Assembly (NCBI RefSeq): GCF_024166365.1
Contig: NC_064838.1
Span: 3,303,501-3,367,500, forward strand
DNA: 64,000 bases
From: Elephas maximus indicus
Lineage: Eukaryota; Chordata; Mammalia; Proboscidea; Elephantidae
Direction of reading: 5' to 3'
In this document: positions 11,475 to 24,019 of the stretch, one piece after another
Layout: each line of letters opens with the position of its first letter
Numbering within the stretch: position 1 is the first letter of the stretch
The notes under the pieces: generated by a model
The model's database searches: none
What the model saw: only the letters and a program-made list of their open reading frames with translations
What the model was told of the DNA's origin: nothing
Translations under genes and position numbers: made by a program

Positions 11475-11595
11475 TAACAAAGAGGAATAAGGAGCCAGGC
11501 CGCCTGGCTTTCAGTTCTGATAAGGCCGTGAGGTAGATGCGTGATAAGCTCAGCCCTCTCCGAGCCTCAGTTTCCTCATCTGTAACACTGTTGGC
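11475..11595 (+). repeat. MIR SINE fragment
   Basis: Contains the MIR core 'gagcctcagtttcctcatct' with the upstream 'ggctttcagttctgat'. Confidence 0.65.
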
Positions 11596-11599
11596 TGAT

Positions 11600-12305
11600 G
11601 ACACGAAAAGGCAAAGCTCGGTTCCAAGTCTAAACGAGTCCAGGGTTGAAGAAAAATTAAGTGTAAAGAGAAGAACCAGAATAAATAGCATCAGCCTCGA
11701 TACAAAAATCTTCCAGTACTCTAATTCCTGATGGGTTCCTCTACTCAAAGCCCGGAACGTTTCAAGAAAGGGAGATTGCTCCCAGGCTCCAAAGAGCAAG
11801 GATGAGCGCGTCGTGTGTCTGCAGTTCTGTGAAGGCTGTAGTGTCTGGCTGGCGTGCTGTATAATCAGAGCTCCATGTAGCATGGGTGCCCCCTAGCTTT
11901 GCTCAGGGCTCATGACGCAGTGAGCTAGAGCTCCGGAGCACAAAAGAGGGCTGCCCCTCTCCCTTTATCAGTAGACTTAGTAGGGCAGACAGAAAGTACT
12001 TCTTATAAAGGGAGTGGTAGCATGAAACCTGAGCCAACACATCAGCCTTTGTACTTCAGAGAGAGATCCCAACCTTCTGTTAATATTTTTGACAATGCAA
12101 GCCCAGGCACCCACCACTCACATCCGACAAATGTTGACAAAGCACATCTCACAGAACAGTGCTTTCCGAGCTCTTGGGTGTCTGGTTCTTCAGTTTCATT
12201 TTAAGTGTACAGTCAGGAAGGCAGTGTGCTTCATTTGGAGCTTTCTTGAGAAAGTGAACGCACGCGCTTTATCTAGGAGTGTCACCGTCTGCTCCTGCCG
12301 AGTCA
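11600..12305. other. Unassigned intergenic sequence
   Basis: I support no repeat or gene here. The open frames (for example 11440-11883 on the minus strand) have no recognisable domain. Confidence 0.5.
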
Positions 12306-12309
12306 TCAG

Positions 12310-12440
12310 CTACTACAAGCATCTCCTGAGAACTGTTAGGTGCTGGAGAGATCCTGGGGAGAAGGAACAGGGCATGGGCCCTGCTCTGAGAGAATTCATA
12401 CCATGCTTGACATACGTACAAAAAGGTAAACAGCGACAAT
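12310..12440 (+). repeat. L2 fragment
   Basis: The 'taggtgctggagagatcctg' block followed by 'gggccctgctctgagagaat' is the L2 3' pattern. Confidence 0.55.
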
Positions 12441-12519
12441 AAGGGTTTTTCATTGCACAATATATCACACTTTTCAAAAAGCAATGCAAGGTTCTCAGGC
12501 TGTTCTGTGTTGATTTTTT

Positions 12520-12968
12520 TTGCACATTTTAAAATTGTGGTGAAATGAACACAACATAAGATTTTCCACTTTAACCATTTTCAGTTGCATGAGTCAGTAG
12601 CATTAATCACACTCAAATGTGCAAACTATTACCATTATTTGTTTCCCAGACCTTTTCAACATCTCAAACAGAAATCCCTGTGCCCTGTAAGCAGGACCTC
12701 TCCGTTTCCTCCCTCCCCTCATGCCTGTGAACCACTAATCTGTAGTACGTCTCTATGGTTTGTCTATTCTAGATATTTTACATAAATGGCATCAGATGAT
12801 ACTTGTGCTTTTGTGTCTGGCTTATTTCACTCAGCACAGCGTTTTCAAACTTCATCCATGTTGTGGCATGTACTAGAACCTTGTTACTCTTTATGGCAAA
12901 TAACATTCCATTGTGTGTATTGTACCACGTTTTGTTTATCCATTCAAACAAAACGTGGTACAATGTGT
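12520..12968 (-). mobile_element. Old L1 3' fragment, antisense
   Basis: The + strand reads as antisense of an old L1 3' end: 'attttccactttaaccattt', 'cacagcgttttcaaacttca', 'cattccattgtgtgtatt', 'ttgtttatccattc'. Just after this last block the sequence folds back on itself as a perfect inverted repeat. Confidence 0.7.
12919..12964. repeat. Perfect 19-bp inverted repeat with 8-bp spacer
   Basis: Arms 12919-12937 and 12946-12964 are exact reverse complements around 'atccattc'. The left arm is normal L1 sequence and the right arm is its copy in reverse. This could extrude as a hairpin. Confidence 0.95.
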
Positions 12969-12969
12969 C

Positions 12970-13500
12970 TTGATTTTTTAAACAGCTACAGAAACCTTCC
13001 CAGAGGCAAACTCTTATGAAATTAACAAGCCCTGCACAGACTGAATAATTGTTTCTATATCCTCCCAAATCGCAGTTTATTACAAAACCTTTCCGTGTTC
13101 TCAAGTATAATTGGTAAGCAGCTCTTCAACTCAGTTCCCTGATGTGGATTTTACATCCTAGTGATTTCCGAATAAATTTACAAATGAGCACAGTGTAAAG
13201 GCACGCGAGGACATCCCAACAGCATTTTACACCTTGCCTTTAGCCGACTTCCTGTATAGAGTGATTTTATGACACCCACTTGAAAGTTGTTTTAAAAATG
13301 CTGTAAAAGAGGAACATCAGCAGCAGGATGTTTACGAACACCTTGGCTCGAGAGTGCATACAGGTGGCTGAGATATTGCCGTCGAGGAGCCTTCCCAGTT
13401 CCTTAAGTATGTAACACTTGGCAAGGTACCTGCTTCATACCTGCTAGTTTCTAGCCAACAGCTGGGCACTTGTTCTGTTTCAGAGGCTTCTTGCTGTGAC
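12970..13500. other. Unassigned intergenic sequence
   Basis: I see no recognisable repeat or gene. Confidence 0.5.
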
Positions 13501-13502
13501 GG

Positions 13503-13858
13503 GGACAGTGGTGGCTCAGTGGTAGAATTTTCGCCTTCCATGTAGGAGATCTGGGTTCCATTCCTGGGCGGTACACCTCACGCGCAGCCACCACCCACCT
13601 GCCAGTGGAGGCTTGCATGTTGCTACGATGCTGAACAGGTTTCAGCGGAGCTTCCAGACTCAGACAGACTAGGAAGAAAGACCAGGTGAACTACTTCTGA
13701 AAATCAGCCAATGAAACCCTGCGGATTACAACGGTCTGATCCCCAAGCCGTCCTGGGGATGGCACAGGAGCAGGCAGCGTCTCGGTTCTTGTGCACGGGG
13801 TCACCACGAGTGGGGACTGAGTCAGGGACTGGCTTGATGGCAGCCAACATGCTGTGAC
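13503..13858 (+). mobile_element. tRNA-Gly-like-headed AfroSINE with long RTE tail
   Basis: The head 'ggtggctcagtggtagaatt' at about 13508 matches a tRNA-Gly 5' half (Pol III A box), and 'gggttccattcctggg' near 13553 is a B box-like match. The body contains 'gctgaacaggtttcagcgg' and 'cagactaggaagaaag', and the tail 'ggcacaggagcaggcagcg' matches the RTE 3' end. It is a SINE, not a tRNA gene: the 3' half does not close an acceptor stem. Confidence 0.8.
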
Positions 13859-14061
13859 AGTGAAGCTGGGTTTTATGTAAGAACAAAGGCTGCCGGGCCC
13901 TGCCCCTCTGGTAGAGAAGGCTATTTTGTAAAGAGGGAGGAATCCTAGTCCTGGAGAAACTCTTCAAACGTTTTATTTCACTGGTTTGGTATGCTGGAGC
14001 CAAGAGCTATGAAAAAGTTGCCAATTCACTTAGATAAATAAAAAGATACTCTTTGTTTTAG

Positions 14062-14195
14062 ATACCAGAACCAAACCTGTTGCTGCTGAATCCGTTCCTA
14101 TTCATAGTGGCCCTATATGATAAAATAGAATTGCCCCATAGGGCTTCCAAGGAGTGACAGGTGGGTCCGGATTGCCGACCTTTTGGTTAGTAGAT
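14062..14195 (-). mobile_element. AfroSINE-type SINE, partial
   Basis: Minus strand. The tail is at 'gaatccgttcctattcatag' (+), then 'gccccatagggcttccaag', and the head antisense ends near 'gaccttttggttagtag'. The start of the head is missing. Confidence 0.75.
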
Positions 14196-14204
14196 GCAAA
14201 TGTT

Positions 14205-14345
14205 GTAAAAAAATGTCGATTCTTCCTAAATCCATTCCAGTCAAATACCAAGAGGATTTGGGGTGGATGGATAACCTGACAAAATAATATTGAAGTTCAT
14301 CTGGAAAAATAAAAATTTGAAAATAACCAGGAACTACTGAGCCAG
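14205..14345 (+). mobile_element. Old L1 ORF2 fragment
   Basis: 'aaaataatattgaagttcat' and 'ctggaaaaataaaaatttg' match the L1 ORF2 segment that encodes the region before the C-terminal domain. Short and dead. Confidence 0.55.
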
Positions 14346-14349
14346 GGGA

Positions 14350-14772
14350 TGAAGGAAGACTTCCCACTGACTAACCCCCTCCCAGCCTGTTCCACCTCTA
14401 CCTGGTCATTCTGGGCTCAGCAGTCAGGACTGGAACCCTGGGCAGCCCAGCAAGGGTCTAAATCTCAGGATTTTCTAAAGGCTTGGGGGCTTGAGCCTAT
14501 TGTGCCTGGGGCAAGGGAAGATCCGCGCTGACTCCATCCATCCCGAGAGGGTGCTAGCTCTGTCCTCACTGGGTCTCTTCCAGGGCTTGGTTCTCAGCCT
14601 GCAACGCTGGGGAGGCCTGGATGAGGCCTGAGATCTCATGGGTGAATTCCCCATGGTTCCTAAAGTCACTGTCTCTCCCCATAACAGTCATGATGGCAAA
14701 TGAAGCCTCAAAAAATGATTCACCCCCTTTCAACAAGCTTCTGGTTCTGTCCCTACTAGGTCCCGTCAGGAA
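14350..14772. other. Unassigned GC-richer intergenic sequence
   Basis: No repeat family recognised. Overlapping open frames on both strands have no domain signature. Confidence 0.45.
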
Positions 14773-14775
14773 AAC

Positions 14776-15072
14776 TTTGTTATTGTTAGCTGTTGTTGAG
14801 CGAGCCTGACCACACGCACAACAGAACGAAATGGACCACTGCGATCCATAGGATTTTCATTGGCTGATTATTGGCAGTAGATCGCCAGGCCGTTCTTTCT
14901 AGGCTGTCTTAGTCTGGAAGCTCCACTGAAACCTGTTCAGCACCATAGCGACACGCAAGCCTTCACTGACAGACGGGCAGTGGCTACAGATGAGGTGCAG
15001 TGACCGGGAATCGAACCCAAACTGCTTGCATAGAAGGTGAGGATTCTACCACTGAACCACTGCTGCCTTTAC
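14776..15072 (-). mobile_element. tRNA-Gly-like-headed AfroSINE, antisense
   Basis: Same family as 13503-13858 in the opposite orientation. The tail is near 14776 ('gttattgttagctgttgttg'), then 'tagtctggaagctccactg', and the B box antisense 'gggaatcgaacccaaact' is near 15007. The head antisense 'gattctaccactgaaccact' reaches 15070. Confidence 0.8.
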
Positions 15073-15149
15073 AGGAGAAACCCCGAGGATGCTGTGGTGG
15101 AGCCTGGGCACAATGGCGTTTTCCAAACGCATCTGGGCTGCTTCCATCT

Positions 15150-17032
15150 GTTGTTAGGTGCCGATGACTCATAGCCACTCAACGTACAACAAAATGAAAC
15201 ACTGCCTGGTCCTGTGCCACCATCATAGTCGTTATTCTGCTTGAGCCCATCGTTGCAACCACTGTATTAGTCCATTTCGTTGATGGTCTTCCTCTTTTTC
15301 ATAGACCCTCTACAAAGCATGATGTCCTTCTCCAGTAACTGATTCCTCCTCATAACATGTCCAAAGTACATGAGACGAAGTCTTGCCATCCTTGCTTCTG
15401 ATGAGCATTCTGGCTGTACTTCTTCCAAGACAGGTTTGTTCATTCTTCTGGCAATCCATGGTATATTCAGTGTTCCTCCCCAACATCATAATTCAAACAC
15501 ATCAATTCTTCTTCAGTCTTCCTTATTCGTTGTTCAAATTTCACATGCATATGAGGCAACTGAAAACACCATGGCTTGGATCAGGTGCACCTTAGTCCTT
15601 AAAGTGACATCTTTGCTTTTTAACACTTTGAAGAGGTCTTTTGCAGCAGATTTGCCCAAGGCAATAAGTCATATGATTTCTTGACTGCTACTTTCATGGA
15701 CATTGATTGTGGATCCAAGTAAAATGAAATCCTTGATAACTTCAATCTTTTCTCCATTTATCATCATGTTGCTTTTTGGTCCAGTTGTGAGGATTTTTGT
15801 TTTCTTTATGTCAAAGTGTAATGCATACTGAAGGCTGTAGTCTTTGAACTTCATCAGGAAGTGCTTCAAGCCCTCTTCACTTTCAAAAGGCAAGTTTGTG
15901 TCATTTGCAAAACACAGGCTGTTAATGAGTCTTCCTCAAATCCTGATGCTGAGTTCTTCCTCCTGTAGTTCAGCTTCTTGGATTATTTGCTCAGCATACA
16001 GATTGAGTAGGTATGAAAGGATGCAACCCTGACACACACCTTTCTTGACTTTAAACCATGCAGTATCTCCCTGTTCTGTTCAAACAACTGCCTCTTGGTC
16101 TAAGTACAGGTTCTGCATGAGCACAATTAAGTGTTCTGGAATTCCCATTCTTCCCAATGTTATTCGTAATTTGTTATTGTGATCCACACAGTCAAATATC
16201 TTTGCATGGTCAATAAAACACAGGCGAACATCTTTCTGGTGTGCCCTGCTTTCAGCCAAGATCCGTCTGATATCATCCATCCGATATCCCTCGTTCCACA
16301 TCCTCTCTTCTGAATCTGGCTTGAATTTCTGGCAGTTCCCTGTTGATACACTGCTGCAGCCACTTTTGAATGATCTTAAGCAAAATTTTACTTGTGTGTG
16401 ATATTAGTGATATTGTCCGATAATTTCCACATTCTGTTGGATCAGCTTTCTTTGGAATGGGTATGAATACGGATCTCTTCCAGTCGGTTGGCCAGGTAGC
16501 TGTCTTCCAATTTCTTGGCATAGATAAGTGAGTACTTCCAGCGCTGCCTCTGTTTGTTAAAACATTTCAAATTGTATTCTGTCAATTCCTGGAGCCTTGT
16601 TTTTTGTCAATGCCTTCAGTGCAGCTTGGACTTCTCCCTTCAGTACCATCAGTTCTTGATCATATGCTACCTCCTGAAATGGTTGAACATTGACCAACTC
16701 TTTTTGGTATAGTGATTCCGTGTATTCCACCCATCTTCTTTTGATGCTTTCTGTGTCGTCTAATATTTTCCCTGTAGAATCCTTCAGTATTGAAACTGAA
16801 GGCTTGAGTTTTTTCTTTAGTTCTTTCAACTTGAGAAATACCGATTGTGTTTTTCTGTTTTGCTTTTCTAACTCCAGGTCTGCACCTTTCATTATAATAT
16901 TTTACTTTGTCGTCTTGAGCCGATCTTTGAAATCTTCTGGTCAGCACTTTTACATGATTTCTTTCTTTTTCTTTAGTTACTTCATGTTCAGAGCAACTAT
17001 CAGAGCCTCTTCTGACATCATTTTGGTCTTCT
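15150..17032 (-). mobile_element. RTE-type LINE, 3' half (reverse transcriptase), dead
   Basis: The minus strand carries a broken RTE/BovB-like reverse transcriptase in consecutive pieces. 16557-16892 holds the 'ALKALTKNKAPGIDRIQ' region, 16273-16521 'KRSVFIPIPKKADPTECGNY', 16080-16301 motif A 'LCFIDHAKIFDCVDH', and 15669-15893 'KTKILTTGPKSN'. The catalytic motif reads FAND (15900-15911), where the family has Y/F-A-D-D, so one catalytic Asp is lost. Frameshifts separate the pieces. The 3' end at about 15150 is the RTE tail 'gttaggtgccgatgactca'. The 5' half resumes at 33714 beyond an L1 insertion. The RTE machinery is the likely mobiliser of the AfroSINEs, which share its 3' end. Confidence 0.85.
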
Positions 17033-19784
17033 AAAAAATTTTTTTTTATTCTACTTTAGATAAAGATTTATGGAGCAAATTCGTTTCTAATTAAACAATA
17101 CACATATTGTTTTGTGACATTGGTTATCAACAGGTCAATATTCTTCCCCTTTTGACCTTGAGTTCCCAGTTACCAGCTTTCCTGTCCCCTCCTGGTTTCT
17201 CTTCCCTGTCCCTGAGCTGGTATGCCCATTTAGTCTTGTTTTGTATTATGGGACTGATAATTCTTTGGCTGAAGGGTCAACCTCAGGAGTGACTTCAATA
17301 CTGAGTTAAAAGGGTGTCCAGGGGCCATACCCTAGGGGTTTCTCCAGTTTCTGTCAGACTAGTAAATCTGCTTTTTTTCTCTGAGTTAGAATTTTATTCT
17401 GTGTTTTTCTCCGGCTCTTTCCAGGACCCTCTATTGTGATCCCTGTCACAGCAGTCAGTGATGGTAGCTGGGCACCATCTAGTTGTGCTGGACTCAGTCT
17501 GGTGGAGGCTGTGGTCCTTTGGACTAATCTTTTCCTTGTGTCTTTGGCGTTCTTCATTCTCCTTTGCTCCAGGCGGAGTGAAACAAGTGGGGTATCTTTT
17601 TAGATGGCCACTCACAAGTTTTTAAGACCCTAGACACAACTCACCAAAGTAGATTGTAGAACATTTTCTCTATAAACTATGTTATGCCACTTGAGCTAGA
17701 TGTTCCCCTAGACCATGGTCCCCAGCCCTCAGGCCAGTAATTCAGTCCCTCAGGGAGTTAGGATATGTCTATGAAACTTCCATGACCTTGCCTTGGTCAA
17801 GTTGTGCTGACTTCCCCAGAATCGTGTACTGTCTTACCTTTCACCAAAGTTACCACTTATCTATTGTCTAATGTTTTTCCCCTCCCACCCTTCCCTTCCC
17901 TAATAACTATCGAAGATTATTTTTTCTGTGTGTAAACCTTTTCATGAGTTTTTATAACAGTGGTCTCATACAGCATTTGTCCTTTCATAATTGACTTATT
18001 ATACTCAGCATAATGCCCTCCAGATTCATCCATGTTGTGAGATGTTTCACAGATTCATCATTGTTCTTTATTGGTAAGTAGTATTCCATTGTGTGTATGT
18101 ACCATGGTTTGTTTATCCATTCATCTGTTGATGGGCCCTTAGGTTGTTTGCATCTTTTTGCTTTTGTGAATAATGCTCCAGTGAACAAGGGTGTGCATAT
18201 GTTTATCGTGCAATGGCTCTTACTTCTCTAGGATATATTCCTAGAAGTGGGATTGCTGGATCATATGGTATTTCTATTTCTAGTTTTTAAGGAAGCACCA
18301 TACCATTTTCCAAAATGGTTGTACCATTTTACATTCCCCACCAGCAGTGCATAAAATTTCCAAGATCCCTGCAGCCTCTCCAACATTTGTTATTTTCTGT
18401 TTTTTTTGATTCGTGTCGGTAATATTGGGGTGAGATAGTATCTCATTGTAGTTTTGATTTGCATTTCTCTAATGTCCAGTGATCTAGAGCATCTTCATGT
18501 GTCTGTTAGCTTCCTGAATGTCTTCTTTGGTGAAGTGTCTGTTCATATCTTTGCCCATGTTTTAATTGGATTATTTGTCTATTCATTGTAGAGGTATTGG
18601 ATTTTCCTGCAGATTTTAGAGATTAGACCTTTGTTGGATTTGTCGTAGCCCAATTTTTTTTCTCAGTCTGTAGGTTCTCTTTTTACTTGTTTGGTGAAGT
18701 CTTTTGATGAGATCCCCGTTATTGAGCTTATCTTCTGCAGTTTGTGCATTGTTAGTTGTGGTTTATATTCTATTAATGCCGTGTAACAGATCCTCTAGCG
18801 TTGACCCTGTTATTTCTTCTATGACCTTTACAGTTTTTGGTTTTATATTCATATCTTTGATCCATTTTGAATTAGTTTTTGTGTATGGTGTGAGATATGG
18901 GTCTTGTTTCATTTTTTTGCAGGTGGACATCGGGACTTTCTCAAAGATCAGATGACCATAGGTGGATGAATTTACGTCTGGGTTCTCAATTCTGTTCTAT
19001 TGTTCTATGTGTCTGTCATTGTATCAGTAAAAGGGTGTTTTGACTATCCTAGCTGTATAGTAGGTTCTGAGATTAGGTAGTGTGAGGCCTCCTACTTTAT
19101 TCTTTTTCTTTAATAGTGCTTTACTTATCCAGGAATTCTTTCCTTTCCATATGAAGTTAGTGATTAGTTTTTTTCACCTGGTTAAAGAATGCTCTGGGTA
19201 TTTGGATCAGGATTGCATTATATATGTAGATTGCTTTGGGTAGAATTGACATTTTCACAACGTTGAGTCTTCCTATCCATGAGCATGGTATGTTTTTCCA
19301 TTTATGTAAGTCTTGTTTGGTGTCTTGAAGTAGTGTTTTATAGTTTTCTTTGTGTAGGTCTTTTACATCCCTGGATAGATTTATCCATACGTATTTTGTT
19401 TTTTAGGGCTCTTATAAATGGTGTTGCTTTCCTGATTTCTTTTTCTTACTTCTCTTCATTGATGTGTAGGAATCTAACTGATTTTTGTATGTTTATGTTG
19501 TATCTTGTATCCTGCTACTCTGCTGAATCTATTAGCTCCAGTAGTTTTCTAGTAGAGTCCTTTGGGTTTTCTATGTATAGTATCATATTCTCCACAAATA
19601 GGGATAGTTTTACTTCCTCTTTACCAATTCAGATGCCCTTTCTTTTTCTTGTCTTATTGCTCTAGCTAGGACTTCCAGCAAAATTTTAAATAGGAGTGGT
19701 GATAAAGGTCATCCATATCTTGTTCCTGTTCTTGGTGGGAATTTTTCAGCCTCTCTCCATAAAGAATGATGCTGGTGAGGCAGA
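17033..19784 (-). mobile_element. L1-A, 3' part (ORF2 end and 3'UTR), antisense
   Basis: The 3' end at 17033-17100 begins with poly-T and 'ctactttagataaagattta'. The minus strand encodes the ORF2 C-terminus at 17985-18188, with 'MEYYLPIKNNDE' and 'GPSTDEWINK'. The rest of 18200-19784 is antisense ORF2 with many stops. The element is interrupted at 19784/19785 by L1-B and continues at 28376. The flanking RTE sequence 'cattttggtctt' is duplicated at 17020-17031 and just after 33713, which marks L1-A as an insertion. Confidence 0.85.
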
Positions 19785-20299
19785 GCCAACATGGTGCTAC
19801 AGACGGAAGCACAATGCCATCCCTCCACAGCAAAGATGAAAAAAAACTAAGTAAAACAGAGACAAACATCAGTCCTGGAACCCTAAGTGTCAAATGCAGG
19901 GATAAAGAACAAAACCAAGCACCAAATGGAATAAGAAACTGACTGAGAACATGGAGCTAGGTGAGATAAAAGCAGAGCTACCCATCAGCTAATTTAGCTT
20001 GGATTTGCCATTATGAACTCCTGTCAGAGATCAGCAGATAGGGAGTATGGGAAAGCAGTTTCATGGAGCCCCCAGCAGGAGACAGAGCACCTGGTAACCA
20101 GCAACACACTTTCCCACCCCCCACTCTTCTTCCCCTTGGTCAGCCTCCACTGCTTCCCAGCAGGCCTAGTGTACCTGGAGGCACCACCTCTGTGCTGTTT
20201 GGATTTGCCCTGCCCACCCTGGCAGGCTCCTTCAGTGCAATTTCTTTGTGTTGCTTTTTTTGGCTTCTTCCCTGCCTCTCACCTCCTCCCTCTCCTTTC

Positions 20300-21130
20300 T
20301 CTTGAACATCTAGCTCCATGTGCCATCTTTGCTTCTTCTTGACAGGCTGTGAAGTGCCATTTGGCTGGGGAACTGCTTCCCTGGTCCATGCTGCCACGTT
20401 GATGGGATCCCCAGGATCTTTTTGTTTTGTTTGTTTGTTTCTTTTTCTTTTTGCTGCTTGGAAGCCCCTTCTACCTGGGCTGCACTGTGTGGCTTGGGAG
20501 TCACTTCCCTGGTCTAAGAAGCCACACTGGTGGAATTCCTGGAACATTTTTTTTTCTTTTTTGCCTTTCTTCATTTCTCAGTTTCTCGTCTTTCCCTCCT
20601 TACTTTTTTTCCTGTCTCCTTAATACATGGTGCAGTGTGCCATCTCTGCCTCTTCTAGTCAGGCTGTACTGCATGGCTTGGGAGCCACTTCCCTGGTCTG
20701 TACAGCTGCACCAGTGGGATCACTGGGGGCCTTTCTTTTTTTTTCTTTTAGTTTTTCTTCATTTCTCAGTTTCTTGTCTCTCTCTACTTACCTTCTGTTC
20801 CTGTCTCCTGAATAACTGGCACTGTGAGCCATTTCTGCTCCTTCTAGCCAGGCTGTACTGCACTGTACTGTGCAGCCGCGCCAGTGGGATCCCTGGGGGC
20901 CTCTCCTTTTCTTTTTTGTTTTTTCTTTTATCTTTTCCTTTTCTTTCTTTTGGTTTTTCTTCATTTCTCAGTTTTGCCTCTCTACTTTCATTCTTTTCCT
21001 ATCTCCCGAATACCTGGAGCTGTGTGCCATCTCTGGCCCTTCTAGAAGGCTGTGCCCTGAGGCCTGGAAACTACTTCCCTGCTCACCAGTGGGATCCCTG
21101 GGGCCATTTCCTTTTTTTGTTTTTTAGTTT
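20300..21130 (+). repeat. L1-B 5'UTR tandem units (pyrimidine-rich, about 185-200 bp)
   Basis: A repeated block contains a 'tgccatct' start (20321, 20638, about 20827, 21025), 'aggctgtactgcatggc', 'cttccctgg' and 'gtgggatccctgggg', followed by a long T/C run. Adjacent clear anchors are 189 and 199 bp apart. The first interval, 317 bp, contains a shortened unit. This is the monomer style of promoter known from some mammalian L1s. The 296-codon open frame across it is a compositional artefact. Confidence 0.7.
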
Positions 21131-21701
21131 TTTTTTCCTTTTTGTTTTTCTTCATTTCTCAGATGCTCATCTATACATTCCAGTGGCAAGATCCCTCAGC
21201 ACTTTTTATTATGTTTTGGTTTTTTTGATCCTGTTTCTCTCTCCTCTCTCTCTTCTTTACCATACCCATCTTAGCTCCACACATCACAATTTCCCCTTTC
21301 CCTCCTGCCAGAAATAAATGAAATCCCAACATCAAACCCCTGAGCAGCACAGGCACAGCCTACTGGAATCTGCCCTGCACTGAACCCTGGCCCACTGTGT
21401 TAGCCCTAGTAAGAGCTGCAAACAACCCATCCTTGGCCCTCCCCTTCAGCTAGATCCACATTGCTGCACCATAGCTGAGTGACTGGCCCTGCCCATTAGA
21501 CAAGCAGGTGAAAAGTATCATGCCCACAGATGATCAAACAACAAAGAATGCACAGCCTGCCTGCTTAGACATAACAAGATAAAACAACAACAACAAAAAA
21601 CAGGATGGAACAAACAAATCTATAATCAATAAACAAATAAAATAACTACTGAATGTCCCGAAGACAGAAGACAATATCAAAACACATAAAAAAAGGACAG
21701 G

Positions 21702-22670
21702 ATGGTTCTAGTAGGCATACAAAATAAAACACCAGATGACTTTCCCGTAGAAGAAAAGGCATTAGAACTACCTGATAAAGAATCCAAATCTCTAGCATTC
21801 AGAGCTATCTAAGAGTTGAAGCAAAAATCGGGGAAAAAAGGGGGATAAAATAGACAAATTCATGGAAAAGGCAGACAAATTTATGGAAAATACAGACCGA
21901 AAAATGAAAGAACTCAGAAAAGTAATACAGGAAAAAAAAAATCACAACCTGAAATCATATGAAATCAATTAGAAAATCAAAAGATTAACAACAATATTTC
22001 AGAAATAGACAGTGTCATAGAAGGCCTGAGGAGCACGTTTGAAACAATGGAAGCCAGGATCAGTGAAATTGAAGAGAAATACTTAGATACCACTTTGAGG
22101 AAAAATCAGAAAAAAGAATGAAGAAAAATGAAGAAACCCTGAGAATTATGTGGGATACAATCAAAAGTAAAAATTTGCAAGTGATTGGACTTCCAGAAGT
22201 GGGGGAGAAAACAGAAAACACAGAGAAGATCATTGAAGAATTGCTGACAAAAAACTTCCCTAAGGTCATGAAAGATGAAAAGCTGAGCATTCAAGAAGCT
22301 CAACGAACCCCATATATGATAGACCCCAAAAGAAATCACCAAGGCATGTCATAATCACGCTCACTAAAACCAAACACAAAGAAAGAATCCTGACAGCAGC
22401 TCAAGAAAAATGAAAAGTAACATACAGAGGGGAAACAGTAAGACTAAGCATGGCAGAAACTATGCAGGCAAGACATACATAAAGCCTCGAAAGAAAAAAA
22501 TTTCCAACCAAGAATAATATATCCTGCAAAATTCTTATTCAAATATGATGGTGAAATCAGGACATCTCCAGATAAACAGAAATTCAGGGAAGATGTAAAA
22601 ACCAAACCATACTTAGAAGAATTATTAAAGGGAGCCCTTTGGTTTGAGAACAAACAACATCAAACCACAG
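21702..22670 (+). pseudogene. L1-B ORF1 (RNA-binding chaperone), broken
   Basis: L1 ORF1p coats L1 RNA as a trimer. Here the coiled-coil half is broken by stops. A frame at 22118-22354 keeps the RRM/CTD junction, with 'NLQVIGLPEVGEKTENTEKI' and 'EELLTKNFPKVMKDEKLSIQ'. The C-terminal part continues out of frame towards 22650 ('agaattattaaagggagccc'). The start near 21702 is approximate. It cannot make a full protein. Confidence 0.7.
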
Positions 22671-24019
22671 CGTGAATCTACGATGCAACATCACACCATC
22701 TAGATACCAACCTAGGAAATGAACTCTCAAAGACTATCCAAAACCAAAAGAATTACAACAGGGAACCAGAGAGGTTAGTCTGCAAATGACAACTTCAGAA
22801 CAATAAAAGAGGGAACAAATGGTTTAGGTATATAATTCTCTAATGGAGAGGCAGGCAAGGTGATACCAAGTAATAATAGATTGGTTAAAACCTAGGAAGA
22901 TAAGGGTAAATTTCAAGGCAACCACAAAGAAAGTTAACAAACCTACTCATCAAAATAAAGAAGAAAACATAAAGTCTCGGTAAGCACAAAATCCACAAAA
23001 ACAAAAGAAAGGAAAAAAAAATCCGCAAACAAAAGGAATTCAACACAGGAGAGTAAGAGGAAGAAAGAAAACATCAGCACTCCCCCCAAAAAGCATCACA
23101 AAATGACAGCAATAAACTCACACCTATCAATAATTACACTGAATGTAAATGGCCTAAAAGCACCCATAAAGTGACAGAGAGTGACAGAATGGATAAAAAA
23201 CAGGATCCATCAATATGCTGTCTACAAGAGATACACCTTAGAAACGAAGACAAAGAAAGGCACTATATAATAATTGAAGGGACAATCCACCATGAAGACA
23301 TAACCATAATAAGTATCTATGCACCCAACGACAGGGCTCCAAAATATATAAAACCAACTTTAACAGCACTGAAAAGAGAAATTGACAGTTCCACAATAAT
23401 AATAGGAGACTCCAACACAGCACTCTCAGTAAAGGACAGAACATCTAGAGAGAAACTCAGCAAAGATACAGAAGATCTAAAGGGCACAATCAGCCAACTT
23501 GACCCCATAGAAGTATATAGAACACTCTACCAAACAGTTGCAAAGTGCACATTTTTTTCCAACACTCATGGAACGTTCTCCAGAATAGACCACATCTTAG
23601 GCCACAAAGCAACCCTCAACAAAATTTGAAACACTGAGGTAATACAAAGTAACTTCTCTGATCACAATGCCATCAAAGTAGAAATTAATAACAGGAAGAG
23701 AGAGGAAAAAAAAAAATCAATTACACGGAAACTGAATAACACCCTGCTTCAAAACCACTGGGTAATAGAGGAAATCAGAGATGGAATAACAAAATTACTA
23801 GAATCAAATGAGAATGAAAACACATCATACCAAAACCTTTGGGACAAAGCAAAGGCAAAGCTCAGAGGTCAGTTAGCAATAGATGTGCACATCAAAGAAG
23901 AAAGGGACAAAATCAAAACATCAGCTACACAACTGAACAAATAGAAAGGGAACAGCAAAAGAAGCCCACAGTCACCAGAATAAAGGAAGTAATAAAGACC
24001 AGAGCAGAAATAAATGAAA

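Noticed and set aside
13503-13575. Candidate tRNA-Gly gene
   Set aside because: A and B boxes are present but the 3' half does not form an acceptor stem and SINE body follows. It is a SINE head. The same applies to 15072 (minus) and the other SINE heads.
20427-21317. 296-codon plus-strand open frame rich in Phe, Leu and Ser
   Set aside because: It is the translation of pyrimidine-rich tandem units in the L1-B 5'UTR. No domain and no reason for selection on the protein.
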